The notes: generated by a model from the sequence alone, not told the origin. A stretch of DNA of 64,000 nucleotides from Leptidea sinapis (GCF_905404315.1 NC_066269.1:4774001-4838000); one strand, 5' to 3'. Shown: positions 1 through 10,760, numbered from the stretch's first letter. Numbers and translations: made by a program.

Positions 1-1074
1 ACATTAGACGCTAAAGTTACGTTTCTTTACGTTTTGATCGAATAACTCCTTTTCTAAATATTTTGTGTAACAATTTTAAAAATAATAAGATTAAGTTGTA
101 AATATCTCTAAGTATATTAATAATTTAAGTAATTATATTTGTGTATGTTCTTTATAGTCTAACAGCATATATATATTTGTTTCAGGTATAAAATATGAAA
201 ATAAAACTTGTTTCAATCTTCAGCACTGATCACTACCATTAAAATAAGAAAAAAAATATGTACTCTAAGCTTTGTGGTCTGTTTTAACATAACAGTGGCT
301 AACTTGTGGTATAACTTCCACAGCAGCGTCAGTAGGAAAAAAAGAATACAATAGAACCTCTTTAATCATTCATTTTTTACTTTTTGAATTATATAATATA
401 TATTTATATTTGTACTTATAAAATTGAACTCACCTGCGTCCAAAACATACAATTTACTTTCACTTTAATTAATTACTCTGTTTTAATTATTCTCTCACGA
501 TTCTTTCATTGTAAGACGTAGCTAAGTATGTACTCGAAAATTTAGAAGCCATTGGACAGATTATAATGGTGATATTAATAAATTGTACTCAGGTGTTACT
601 TTTCTGATCATGAAAGCTGTTGGAGCCTCTTGCGAGTCGTGTGAGGCCTACCTTAAATAGTTATCGCATTAAATGGCCGACCTTCGTCCATTAATGTTAA
701 ATTAGTCAGCATGTGTAGGTTTTTTCATTGTTTTAACGTGTATTTAATGTCATATGAAATTAGCTCACTTTTCATGAAATTCGAACATGCGATGACCTTG
801 GTCAATTATTTGTGATAAGTGCTTACAATACTACTTATTATAATCCGAATGCGACCCACTCTGATGCGATTTATTGCTGCTTCTTTGCTTTTTTTATTGA
901 AAGTTGTGCACAGATTATTAAGGGATTTGCGTGTAAATAAGTACTCTTGGGTCTTGTAATTCTTAAAATAGTTGAATAAGTAGTACTTAACTTACGTAAC
1001 CGCTGTTTATTAAACTAAAATTGTTAACCTTGCCGTGTCTATACATTTACGAAATTAGTATTTTGTAAAGAGAC
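1..1074. other. AT-rich, nothing recognised
   Basis: No supported gene, repeat copy or regulatory site. Many short A and T runs and no long open frame. The base composition fits intergenic or intronic insect DNA. Confidence 0.5.
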
Positions 1075-1515
1075 CTATCTTTTCACCGCTGCCAATGAAA
1101 TGTATGACCGCGACCAACGACATCCAAATAGACTTATTTACAAAAAAATTGTCATTCAATGTGTATTCAAATATTTAATAAACTTCGATGCTATTAAAAT
1201 ATTGAATATCGTTCCTTTTAAGACTCAACTATATGAATGTTTAATTAATAACAATTTCTATGCGGTTTTTTACTTTTTATATTTGTGAATTTTTTAAATC
1301 TTGTATTTAACTTTGACTACCTATTGTATATTTTGTGTAGATGTAAATATGAAGTAACAATGAAATATGTGCTTGTAATGTTTAAATTTGATTATTATAT
1401 AATGATGTGGAGCTGATGTAATTTGCATGCCCTTTTTGGCTAGTGTGTTGATCTGTAAAGTATTTTTTAGTTAACTTTTATACACACATTATGCAAATAA
1501 AGAATTACTATTATT
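1075..1515 (+). mobile_element. Possible LINE 3' end (CR1/jockey-like)
   Basis: A 62-codon open frame (1100-1288) is followed by an AT-rich 3' UTR-like stretch that ends in an AATAAAG-type signal and an ATT microsatellite near 1498-1525. This matches how the better preserved LINE tails in the window end. The frame resembles the last residues of a LINE reverse transcriptase protein only loosely. No second copy was found here, so this is tentative. Confidence 0.3.
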
Positions 1516-1571
1516 ATTAATAATATTTCCATTTTTACAAATACTTCTGAGTGAATACACTGTTCTAAAAG

Positions 1572-1678
1572 GCCGGCAACACTCCTGTAATCCATCTGGA
1601 GTTACGAGATAGTGTGTGCGGCGGTGATCACTTAACATAGGTGACACGTACATTCATTTGTCTTGCTCTTCAATAAAA
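1572..1678 (+). mobile_element. Jockey-like LINE, 3' tail fragment
   Basis: Matches the extreme 3' end of the copy at 37378-37965: the GGCCGGCAACRCTC start, the GCGGCGGTGATCACTTAACA core, the GTGACACGTAC step, then an A-run. Only the C-terminal codons and short 3' UTR remain, the usual 5' truncation of LINEs. Confidence 0.7.
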
Positions 1679-1679
1679 A

Positions 1680-2529
1680 AATTGGCTTGTGACGTCATAC
1701 TATCAATACGAAAGAAGTAAAATTTTGCGACCTCTAAATTTTCTCTTATTTTCGTAATATACGATCACCTTTCTCAGTGTGAAACTTTCAAGATTGCTTT
1801 TTTGTTGTTTGTTTTATTTTTTTAGAGCATTTGTAACAAGAGCATCAGCTCAAACCTATCAATATTTAAATCATTTTTCAATATTCTTACTTATTTGCAA
1901 GGCTGCTTGACATTTGGAAAACTTCAGAATTATTATTGTGTTGACAGTGTTGTCAGCGATATAGTCGACATTTTGCATATTCTTGGTTTATTCTTAGGTA
2001 TACCGTATAACTTTATATCAAGTTCATTTGTAAGGCCATGAAAGTCCATCAATTGTCATATAATGTTATTCGTAAAAATATAAACTTAACTGTTTTTTTT
2101 TATTATATAGAATTATCAGCAAAGCGAGTCATGAATCAATATTGTCTATGGTACATAGTATCTCTCACTGTCAATCATTATTGTCCTTTTGCTGAATATC
2201 CTCTATCTGAGACGTTGGTTGTGACAAGGAAAGTCGGGGCGCGTTATGTAACCAGAAGACCTTCATGAGAGGTCAGATTGTCGCTCACGTAGCTTACATC
2301 AACTATAACAAGAACTCGAAATTCGATATTATGATTTTAATATATATATGTGTCATGATTTTGATATCGCCTTGGTTATAATGACCTGTGAATGAATTTA
2401 ATGAAAGATAATACGACGTTAAGGGCTTACATATTCGTTATACTTCCAAAAATATTGTTTTTTATTCTCAATTTTTTTTATGGAAGAGGAGATCAAAAGA
2501 GCGTACCTGATTTTAACTGTTAATAGTCC
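1680..2529. other. No recognised element
   Basis: Contains a 76-codon ATG-started frame at 2038-2268 with no recognisable domain, signal peptide or repeat. Its AT-rich codons do not look like selected coding sequence. Nothing else is supported. Confidence 0.4.
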
Positions 2530-3475
2530 ATTGAAATGTTACATTTTTTAGGCCTTGCGTTTTTTAGAGTATAAAGCTAGTGTAAAGCTAAAACCAAGTT
2601 TGTGGTGTCGCCACCCTTGTCCCACGGCCGCCATCTTGAAAATAGGGGTTGAAATGGTTTTGACGATATATCTCTTAAACTATTTATCTGATAAAAAAAA
2701 TTTGCTGACATTTTCTGTTGAAATTAAATTCTCTACAACTTTTGTCTGGTAACATTTTGTTGTATAACTATAAATAAAAAAGTTATGAGCGAAAATGTTC
2801 AGAAATTCGAGGAAAAAAAATATATTTTTCGATATAACTTTTTTTTATCATTTTAGTCTTATCATGTCTAGTCAGTTATTGTTTTGTTCTGTTATTATAA
2901 TTTATTTAATTATTAATTTTGCAATATTATTAATATTTAATAATTGACTCTTTTCCCCATTCGACACATTATTAGTACACACGTATAATATATGCAAGAG
3001 TACTGAAAAATAGTACTCACTTCGGAGCGCTGTAAGACCTTAGCTATTGACTTAATGAAAAGATGTTGCGTATAAAAGTTGTTCCTCAAAAAACGATCTA
3101 CAAAAATGGTCTGATATCATTTTTCCGTAAAATGATAAAAAAAATTATATCGAAAAACATAATTTTTTTTCTCGAATTTCTGATCATTTTCGCTTATAAC
3201 TTTTTTATTAATAGTTCTACGACAAAAAGTTACTGGACCAAAGTTGCAGAGAATTAATTTGCAGCAAAAAAATACAACAATTTTTTTTCAGATAAATAAT
3301 TTATGAGATATACCTATCGTCAAAACCATTTCAATGCCTATTTTCAAAATGGCGGCCGTGGGACAAAGGTGGCGACCCCACAAACTTGGTTTTAGCTTTA
3401 CACTGACCCCCTCTACCCATCAAAAAAATAAAATTGCTTCCTCTAAAAACGCAACCCCAAATGTAACTTTTCAAT
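2530..3475. mobile_element. Foldback-type element with about 330-bp inverted arms
   Basis: The left arm (2530-2854) and right arm (3128-3475) are diverged inverted copies around a roughly 270-bp unique centre. Shared landmarks include the terminal TTGAAA-x-GTTACATTT, GCGTTTTTAGAG, CCACGGCCGCCATYTTGAAA and AAAAAAGTTATRAGCGAAAA. The left arm lacks about 35 bp found in the right (GGTCAGTG side). There is no coding capacity for a transposase; the 64- and 65-codon frames inside are arm sequence. It is probably a non-autonomous DNA transposon with long TIRs. The target duplication could not be fixed. Confidence 0.75.
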
Positions 3476-3933
3476 TATCAATCAATGATGATTAAGTGAT
3501 CATCGCCGCTTCCTCTGGGGAAGAGAAGAAGGGTATTCCATAGTATGGTTGTATATAGTTGTTTTGATATATATCATTTTTGAGTGTATTTCTTAAAATA
3601 TAACAAGAACAGTCAGTTCAACGCCTGAAAGTTGCCCATAATGTGTCATATAATATGGTTCTTAATTTTAAATAACTAGTTGAAATAGGTTATATTAAGT
3701 GAAAACACGAATAAATTAAATTTAATAATAATTCAAAACAAAATAATGTCTATTGAGAATAGTCATACGAAATTTTACATAGTTTGGCCCAGTAGTTTTC
3801 ATTTTATGGACATTTATTATAAAAATTTTTTTTACCTCGATGACATAATTGTTTTTTGTGTACGGCTTGTTTTGGAGTTTTCATTCAGGTTGATTATATA
3901 ATATTATAATTATTAAATGACACTAAAAAGTAA

Positions 3934-4280
3934 AAAAAAACTACGTTTAAAAAAATATTTGTATGTGCTACATATTGATAGCTTTGAAGTCGTTGCCAAG
4001 CCAAATATAATAGTAAGTACCTACACTCGCCACGCGTGACTTTGAGCGGGATAGCTTCGTCAAGAACAAAACAACCCAAGCGGACAGACACGCGTGGCCA
4101 GACAACCTTAATAATTACAGTAAGTAAGCTGTATAATATTAAGTTTTATTTTGTTTAGGGCTTGGCACATATAAATAATAGCATTTTATTAATATTACAG
4201 GTAAAGCTGTATTAAATGAAATTTTTAGTTATTTGATACTTTTCAGTTTTTGAAGTCGGTTTTTTAAACGTAGTTTTTTT
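3934..4280. mobile_element. Short element bounded by a perfect 21-bp inverted repeat
   Basis: Positions 3934-3954 and 4260-4280 are exact reverse complements built around CTACGTTTAAAAAA. The interior holds the CCAAGCGGACAGACACGCGT stretch and a 65-codon minus-strand frame (3894-4091) with no recognised motif. It is read as a MITE-like element; target duplication not evident. Confidence 0.45.
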
Positions 4281-4284
4281 ATAA

Positions 4285-4669
4285 CTTTAAATGAAATGAA
4301 CATTTCGCAAATTTAGTTTATTTAGGTTTAATGCCTTTAATGAAAAAGGTCCGAGGAGTTTCTGCGCGTTCTTTTCAGATTAGAGGCATAATTTTTCATA
4401 AGGGTGTTAGAGTTTAGAATTCAGAACTTTATTTGAAATTTTGAATTAGGATAGTGTCTGCGCCCCGCAACTTATGAAGGTAGAGCCGATCGGTGCGGTG
4501 TGCTCGGAGAAAGCCCCGGGTTGTTCACACCTGCCTGGCGATGGTATCACAGCGCGACACGAACGTCGTCACATAATATCAGCGAAAGTTAATGCACGCA
4601 GCCATCGTAATTACTGTGACGCGGCCAAACGATGACAGCACGTTGGGTGCTTGTCGTTGGATTCCTGTG
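4285..4669. other. Unassigned, locally GC-richer
   Basis: The stretch 4450-4680 is noticeably richer in G and C than its surroundings and precedes the LINE-tail array. No frame, splice signal or repeat match is clear. Confidence 0.3.
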
Positions 4670-5135
4670 TGGAGGAGTCAGAAGAGGCAAACGACCGACG
4701 GAGCACTCAACAGGTGATCTCATTTTTATGACAGAAGAGGCAAACGAGCACACGGGTCTCTCAACAGGTGACCTTTTATGGTAGAGCAGATCAAACGAGC
4801 GTACAGTCATTAAGCGAGTGATCACCTTTTATGGTAGAGCAGGTCAATGTAGCGCACGTGTCACTCCGCAGGTGATCACCATTTAATGTAGAGGAGGTCA
4901 AATGAGGTCATCACCTTTTAGGTAGAAAAGTACACCCGAGCGTACGGTGACCACCAACAGAGGAGGTCAACCGAGCGTGCGGTCACTGAGCGAGTGTGAT
5001 CACCTTTTTGTGGTAGAGCAGAAAAGTAGCAGAAAGGTAAAGCAGTACGGGTCACCTGATGTTAAGTGATCACCGCCCAAATTATCTTGCAACACTAGAT
5101 TAATTGGAGGAGTGTTACCGGCCTTTTAGAAATGT
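4670..5135 (-). repeat. Minisatellite built from the 3' tail of a jockey-like LINE
   Basis: About seven diverged units of roughly 50-60 bp. Each carries, on the plus strand, a purine-rich GAGGAGGTCAAACGAGCG-type block followed by CAGGTGATCACCTTTT-type sequence. The last unit (about 5040-5135) runs on into GTTAAGTGATCACCGCC and GTGTTACCGGCCTTTTA, which is the reverse complement of the LINE 3' end seen at 1572 and 37860. The array is therefore an expansion of a minus-strand LINE tail. The 78-codon minus-strand frame at 4589-4825 lies partly inside it and is not a gene. Confidence 0.75.
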
Positions 5136-5186
5136 GTACGTGGTTTTTATGGAGGTATTTATTTAATAGGTACACACACTTTTATA

Positions 5187-5460
5187 TTGACACTAGCTGA
5201 CCCAGCAAACGTTGTATTGCCGATATTAAAATCGCGATACAAAAGTAACTGTTGATCGTAGATGGGTGAAAATTTGAAGTTGTATGTATTTTTTAATGCT
5301 GACTCATAATCAAACAAATAAAAAAAAAAATCAAAAAAACTAAAAAAAAAATTTGGTGTGGACCACCCTTAACATTTAGGGGGATAAAAAATAGATATTT
5401 TCCGTTTCGAAGGAGTTTAACTTCAAACAGCGCGACATGAGAATTTTATATATTAGATTT
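5187..5460 (+). mobile_element. CTGACCC-start repeat, variant copy
   Basis: Begins CTAGCTGACCCAGCAAACG, the start shared by the copy at 27754. It ends in an AT-rich tail near a TATATATTAGA run. Family class is not settled; see the copy at 47709. Confidence 0.55.
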
Positions 5461-5985
5461 TTTTACGGATTTTTGTGGTACGTGTAACAATGACGGCGAA
5501 CATAGCACTGAACTAAATAAAAAAAAAATCAAATTACAAATATCATCATTTAATATTAATTATTTACATAAGTGCTTACTATCTAATTATCGGAGCAATT
5601 TACAATTTAGGCCTTATAAGTAGGTATCAGAAAGTTTATTTCTATAACCCATTCTACGAGCTGGGGATCAGATTTTATTAAGCTTATAAACTAATACAAT
5701 ATTATAGTCTAAGTCCAGGAAAAATGGGGAAAAACTATTCTTATCGTTGTTGGATGTGAATGTACATACTAATTTACTCACTTAAGTAAATAGCTCTTAT
5801 AACAAATAGGTAATTTTTTATAAGACTTATAAGTGTTAAATTACACTAGAGTCTAAACGTACACTAATTCAATATTCTTCTCTATACAATTCTGTTCTGT
5901 TTCATCTGAAGATTTTTCTTTAAATTTATAATTAGTTAGCTCTTAAAATAATTCTCAATGTTCTGTTTAAAACACTAGAAATAAG
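5461..5985. other. No recognised element
   Basis: AT-rich; no frame, repeat match or signal that I can support. Confidence 0.4.
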
Positions 5986-5989
5986 GGAT

Positions 5990-6425
5990 TGCTTGTAACT
6001 TATTATAGTAGGCTTCATAAGATACATAATAGCTTTAAGAGTAAATGTATACACTTCTATAATAAAGTCCCAGCCACTGTTCAGGCATTATCTATAAATA
6101 AATTTAAATGTTTTATAAAAAAAAATGGCTCCGTCGTAAGTCTTATTACTCCACTGCTGACTATCTAAATAATCGGACAGCCTGGGGACTAGATTGTGAT
6201 TATTTTATATCGATAGAAATGACTTTACAATATTGTATATTTTTATTGAAAAGAGCGCAAAAAAAGAATGCTGGGAGAGTTTCTTGCCCCGCTTCTTATC
6301 TCTCAGAGCGCTATTTGTTTTCGAAGCGGTAGTAGTATCTAGTAGTTATTAGAAATGACATCAAAAAAAAATCTAAAGGAATCAATTTTGAGAAAATAAA
6401 TGCCTTTTATGCCTTTTAAACAAAG
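5990..6425 (+). mobile_element. LINE family B (CR1/jockey-like), 3' end
   Basis: Translation across a frame change reads FYNKVPATVQALSINKFKCF then KKWLRRKSYYSTADYLNNRT, the C-terminal tail typical of CR1/jockey reverse transcriptase proteins. The 3' UTR has GGGAGAGTTTCTTGC, TCTCAGAGCGC and ATGACATCAAAAA. Further copies are at 25310, 39545 (minus) and 50076. It is 5' truncated and frameshifted. Confidence 0.75.
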
Positions 6426-6474
6426 GAGTCATGAAACTTATCCAAAGTTGGTTCTATAAGCGAGTGTAACTCGT

Positions 6475-7015
6475 TCTAGTGTATATCATTGCTGACAATA
6501 GGCGATTATGGCCTGTATGTGTGAGGAACGATTGGAAGACAAAGGTTTTGTGTTTGGCAGTGTGTGCCAACCAGTGTGTGTTGCCAGTGATGACCTATGA
6601 TACGCAGACGTGGTCGCTAACTATGGGTCTGATAAGAAAGCTCATGGTCACTCATAGGGCAATGGAGAGGCTATGCTCGGAGTTACCCTGCGAGATCGAA
6701 TCAAAAATGAGGAGATCTGTCCGAGAATTACAATACCAAATATAATACAAAGCCCAAGTGATTGCGAACCTGAAGTTGCAGTGGGCAGGGCACATAGTTC
6801 GACTGACAGATGGCCGGTGGGACAGAATAGTGCTTGAATGGCGACCACTTACCCGAAGACGCAGTGTTGGTAGGTCCCCCACAAGATTGAACGACGATCT
6901 GGTCAAGATCTTCTGAATACGTTAGATGAGCGCAGCGCAGGACCGATCATCGTGAAGATCTTTGGGGTAGGCCTTCGTCCAGCAGTCTTCCGGCTGAAAT
7001 GATGATGATTGGAGG
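6475..7015 (+). mobile_element. RTE-like LINE, reverse transcriptase C-terminus and 3' end
   Basis: The frame at 6479-6745 contains VLPVMTYDTQTWSLTMGLIR, the post-RT region of RTE-type endonuclease/reverse transcriptases I recall from moths and butterflies. After a shift it continues LKLQWAGHIVRLTDGRWDR and SVGRSPTRLNDDLVK, including the WAGH motif. The element ends CAGTCTTCCGGCTGAAATGA with a TGATGAT microsatellite, the usual RTE tail. It is 5' truncated with frameshifts and a stop, so inactive. Minus-strand frames here are antisense. Confidence 0.85.
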
Positions 7016-7345
7016 TGAAAGATATTTTTATACAGTATCTAGGACTTACCCTTGGAACTGCTATACAAATATTTTCCACCAAGAAATTACATGCTATCGG
7101 AAATAATATAAAAAAGCAAGTCGTGTACTTTTCGCCGATTACAAAGTATTGCCATTTTAAACCTTTGATTGTCCATCTATCCATCCTATCTATCATATGT
7201 CGTATTGTCTGAAAACTCTGTACAAGAAAGCTCATTCCATAGTTTTATTGTACTTGGGAGAATGTTTCTTGAAAACCACATTTTAGATGAACGGCATCTA
7301 GATGATGATAGATTTTGACGGCAGGGAAGTTGTCAAACAGTTGTC
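7016..7345. other. No recognised element
   Basis: Overlapping short frames on both strands (7009-7212 plus, 6903-7235 minus) show no domain. Nothing supported. Confidence 0.35.
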
Positions 7346-7349
7346 AACA

Positions 7350-8106
7350 CACCTCGTGTTCTTTATGTTCACAATCACATTATCGAATTCGCTAGAAACT
7401 GCGACAATGATAATGTTAGAGGAACACACACATAGGTAAACTTGTTATGCCTACTACTCGGTTGAGCCGAGTTAATAAGTCTTTTATAGGGCTTGACCCC
7501 AGAAAATGTACAAAACAAATGTATTACCAAATTTAAGAGAATTGTTAAAAAGCCTTTGTGTGGTAAATGTTACTGTAACATAAATTATTTTTTTAATGAT
7601 ACCACAGACTGAGAATGGAGCGAACGCCCTCAGTCTATGTAATTATAAATTTTATTGAATTACATAATTACATGACGACCTGTATAGCCGAGTGATTAGC
7701 GATCCTACCTACTAAGCTAGAGGTCCCGGGTTCGAATCCCGGTAGGTGCAAGCATTTATATGATGAATATGGATGTTTGTTTCCGAGTCATGGATGTTTA
7801 AATGTATTTATGTATGTTTATATGAATTTATGTATGTTTAAGTAAGTATATTGTATTAAATATATCATTGTCTTGTAACCCATAACACAGGCTATATATA
7901 CTTAACTTGGGGCAAGATAATTTGTGTAAAAAGTGTTTCAATATATTATTATTATTATAATATATTGTAACAAAATTAAAAAATTGAGCCCGCTTAATTT
8001 CTTACGTTCGTTCTCAGCTCTGTGGCATACTATTTCTAATTGGTGGTAGTTTTTGAAAATCAATAAGTGATTTTAAACCCTATTTTGAATAAAAATATAT
8101 GAATTT
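7350..8106 (+). mobile_element. LINE family A (CR1/jockey-like) 3' end, split by a SINE
   Basis: Left part (7350-7673) carries the degraded C-terminal coding region, with FARNC-like, PTTRLS-like and PENVQN-like remnants. Right part (7976-8106) carries the 3' UTR: AGCCCGCTTAATTTCTTACG, a GGCATACTATTTC stretch, ATAAGTGATTTTAAA, then GAATAAAAATAT. A SINE separates the two. Other copies are at 8165, 14470, 29320, 36245, 49915, 53062, 57235 and 63596. Confidence 0.8.
7674..7975 (+). mobile_element. tRNA-derived SINE, near full length
   Basis: The head has pol III promoter elements: box A in TAGCCGAGTGATTAGCGATC and a consensus box B, GGTTCGAATCC. The body follows with ATGGATGTTTGTTTCCGAGT, tandem ATGTATTTATGT steps, TAAGTATATTGTATTAAATA and GGGGCAAGATAATTTGTGTA, then an ATT-rich tail. 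It has inserted into LINE family A. Transcription would be by RNA polymerase III and retrotransposition would depend on a partner LINE. Other copies are at 18945, 21368, 42921 and 57876. Confidence 0.9.
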
Positions 8107-8164
8107 TAACGAATGTTAGTCATGACATGCTTGCTGTGTTTTGATTTTGGTTGTCGATTAAATC

Positions 8165-8710
8165 CGAATGCTTCGACTTAATCATTGAGAGCAAAATTTA
8201 AAGCAATTAACATCTTGACTGTTGCTTCTCAATATATTCTTGATAATGTTATGTATGTACATAGGCTTATATGTGGATTTGCTAGAAACTGTCGTAACTA
8301 TAATGTTAACACCAGGAACAAACATAAACTAAGGTATAATGCCTGCTACACGGCTAAGTCGAGATAGTAAGTATTTTGTGGGGCGATGTATATGCTTTTA
8401 CAACAAGATCCCAGAAAATGTTCAAAACAAATGTATTTCGATATTTAAAAGAATTGTTAAAAAACTCGTTTGTGTGGACTGGAGAACCACAGAGGAATGG
8501 AGCGACCGCCCTCAGGCTATAAATAATAAGTTTGAATTGTACGATATTACTTTGTCAGCGTATTTTTTATGAAGCCCGCTAAGTTTGTTGCGCCCGTTCT
8601 TCTCAAGTCTGAGGCATACTTTTTGGAATGGGTGGTAGTTTTTGACTTTCAATAAGTGATATGACATCCTGTTTTCAATCAAAATATTTGAATTTAATTT
8701 TAATAATACG
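8165..8710 (+). mobile_element. LINE family A, longest 3' coding remnant
   Basis: Reads in overlapping frames as INILTVASQYILDNVMYVHR, FARNC, NTRNKHKLRYN, then FYNKIPENVQNKCISIFKRI and a stop near 8572, followed by a GAAGCCCGCTAAGTTTGTTG 3' UTR and a GAATTTAATTTTAA tail. This is the C-terminal segment after the reverse transcriptase of a CR1/jockey-type LINE. It is frameshifted between the 60- and 77-codon frames, so dead. It lies head-to-tail behind the SINE-split copy of the same family. Confidence 0.85.
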
Positions 8711-8788
8711 ATTGAAGGTCCTATTCAAACCTGACTTATCTTCTAGGCTCGTCAACTGTAATGTGCTACCATTATTGTGTTTCTTTTG

Positions 8789-8945
8789 GAAGGGCGCCGT
8801 AGTTAGTGAAATTACTGGGCAAATGAGACTTATCATCTTATCTTGAGGTGACGACTGCATTAGCGATACCACTTAAAATTTTGGAATTATTCTTATTCGG
8901 TATTCCCCGGGCAGCACTAGTCAGGGCGTAACTCTTTTCATCAAT
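8789..8945 (+). mobile_element. Short poly-A-tailed repeat (family M), partial
   Basis: Shares GGGCGCCGTAGTTAGTGAAA, TTACTGGGCAAATGAGACTT and the AGGTGACGA step with the full copies at 40131 and 51838. The 3' half is degraded. Confidence 0.65.
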
Positions 8946-9315
8946 CTTTCTTTATGTAAATCCAGTGTCCTGATGTTTGTTCCCAGTGAACTCCTTACTT
9001 TACTAAAGAACGGATTTTCATGAGGTTTGCTTCATGTAGTGCAGTTTAGTGCAACTTGAGTGATAATATAGTTTTTATTTCGATCTGGGACCCATAATTA
9101 TGTTTATTTCCAATATTTGTTTTGTATGGACATATTTTCTATGAGAGAATTTTTTGACGCACGGTTTGACGGTTCTGCTGTGAAACAATTCCATTATAAC
9201 AACAGGGAGAATATTTTACGAAATAATTCTTGATGTTATGAAATATTCATAAATTTATAAAACACAGTGTATTTAATTTATTATGTACAGAACAACGTCT
9301 ATCGAGTCCGCTTGT
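8946..9315 (-). mobile_element. CTGACCC-start repeat, near full length
   Basis: Reverse complement of the copy at 55947: plus strand reads AATCCAGTGTCCTGATGTTT, then a GGGACCCATAATTATG block, GACGCACGGTTTGACGGTTC and finally AACAACGTCTATCGAGTC. Length about 370 bp. Confidence 0.7.
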
Positions 9316-9535
9316 AATATTATTAAGAGGTTCACAGGATGATGGTTAGCGTAACCCATTAATTAACAATTGCAATGACTCATTAATATTCCATCACCTC
9401 TCATCCAACATGGACTTATCAATCAGAGAACAATCGGATACAGAGCTTCGTCTAATCCGATAAAAACACTATCAATTAATTAACATACTTCCGTCCGTCC
9501 CGTTCCCACCTATCTATATATCGTATATTTGTCTT
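9316..9535. other. Unassigned spacer
   Basis: No frame or repeat match recognised before the GC island. Confidence 0.3.
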
Positions 9536-9539
9536 GTTT

Positions 9540-9730
9540 CAAATCAACAATGTCGGCTGTTATCGCGAAAGCAGTTCGCGTGCGGTGAAAGAGTCAACGA
9601 CCTGCGCAGGAGCAACGAACGTCTTTGCAACGCAACCCCCCGCCCCCGCGGGGCGCCCGCAACACCGCACCCCTGGCCCCTCTGCCGCACACGCACAGAT
9701 AATCACATGGAGCTGCGCTAACATCATTTT
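9540..9730. promoter_or_regulatory. GC/CpG-rich island, possible promoter
   Basis: An isolated island rich in CpG in an AT-rich setting, with a CTGCGCAGG sequence that resembles half of an NRF-1-type site and a run CCCCCCGCCCCCGCGGGGCG. Opposing frames of 60 and 77 codons are low-complexity by-products of the GC content. There is no initiator with a spaced downstream element. Candidate promoter or first exon only. Confidence 0.3.
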
Positions 9731-9769
9731 TAAGATTCCCAAAAAACTTTCTAATTACCTATTTTAAAA

Positions 9770-10017
9770 ACGCCTCGGTATTTAAAAAAAATATATTACA
9801 TGATAGTCTAAAGCGATAGAGGTTTTTTTTTCGAGAGAAGGAAATTACATTTACGTATTGAAGACCCCGAAACGGGGCCCATATGTCGCAATCGGGTGCA
9901 AACACCCCCTACCGACTAAAAACCTTCTCTCTGTGCTGGTATCCCTAAAGGCTTTTACAGCGAAGCCTGGCTGGGGCTTTGGAGGCCGAAAATGTAGCTC
10001 ACAGGCGCGGGGCGTCT
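9770..10017. other. Unassigned
   Basis: A short frame at 9858-10055 runs into the tRNA-like block; no protein family recognised. Confidence 0.3.
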
Positions 10018-10082
10018 CGGAAGGAGGCTCGAACCTAGGACTGCCTGCTCACTAGGCTGGATGTAGAGAAGATCACTAACGA
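10018..10082 (-). mobile_element. tRNA-like SINE head, minus strand
   Basis: On the minus strand GTTAGTGATCTTCTCTACAT resembles box A sequence and AGGTTCGAGCCT is a good box B, spaced as in a tRNA head. No full cloverleaf is closed, so this is a SINE head rather than a tRNA gene. Confidence 0.45.
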
Positions 10083-10121
10083 TCTAATATATCTAGTAGT
10101 CCAATGGACTCTAGGTTTAAA

Positions 10122-10390
10122 TGCCATAGAGGCTGCACATTAAACCTTTGTAAAAATAATACTACAAGAAATAAGAAAGACACTGGGATCATATTTAATC
10201 AGTAAGTATTTTGTATTTTATTAATTTCAATGTAAAATAACACGAAGTGTATGTTAAATAATTTGAAAGATGCCATTGAGTGTCAAGATGCCACGCACAC
10301 AAGCATCTAATAGTGGCCGTAATAAAAAAGCTATAGTTTTTAGGAAGTGCGGTATCTAGTTGGAGCGAAGCGGAGACCAATCCTTAATCG
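10122..10390 (+). mobile_element. THAP-type first exon remnant plus intron, repeated element
   Basis: The codons before 10201 read LCKNNTTRNKKDTGIIFNQ and stop at a consensus donor, GTAAGT at 10202-10207. The intron-side sequence to about 10390 (ACACGAAG, GATGCCATTGAGTGTCAAGATG, CACGCACACAAGCATCTAAT) is repeated at 17605-17725 and, inverted, at 38070-38215. The upstream codons are scrambled compared with the copy at 17520. Multiple copies point to a transposon, perhaps P-element-like, since those encode THAP domains. Confidence 0.5.
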
Positions 10391-10499
10391 GAGATCAACC
10401 TAAGTACAACAAAACAAATCCGTCTGTGCGGCTATTTCGTTAATTGTACGAAGTGGTCGCTCTTGCTGGTTTATATAAAGCTTATATTTTGATAAAAAT

Positions 10500-10760
10500 T
10501 AATTACATATCTACACAATATGAAACAAATATTCATTTTTTCTTTACATTTCTATTTTTTTATAGATAGTGCGAAAAACATCACCAAACTACCCCTAACT
10601 TTTACAGTTGGAGCCATGCTAATCGTTCATTTAACATGACATAGTGTTGTTAGTTTTGTAAAGAAAATTGTATTATGTTTGTAATAAATAAAAAAAATGC
10701 TTCTAATTCTCAATCAAAACTGTGGCGATCTTGAGCGAGAGAGGTAACCTAGCTCCGCTA
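10500..10760 (+). repeat. Interspersed repeat, inverted partner at 38640-38850
   Basis: Shares, as reverse complement with 38640-38850, AACATGACATAGTGTTGTTA, a TTTTGTAAAGAAAATTGTA stretch, ACAGTTGGAGCCATGCTAAT and the GGCGATCTTG end. Class unknown; no coding frame. Confidence 0.6.

Noticed and set aside
7674..7760. Functional tRNA gene
   Set aside because: Pol III boxes are present, but the sequence continues into a SINE body found in several copies and the cloverleaf does not close.
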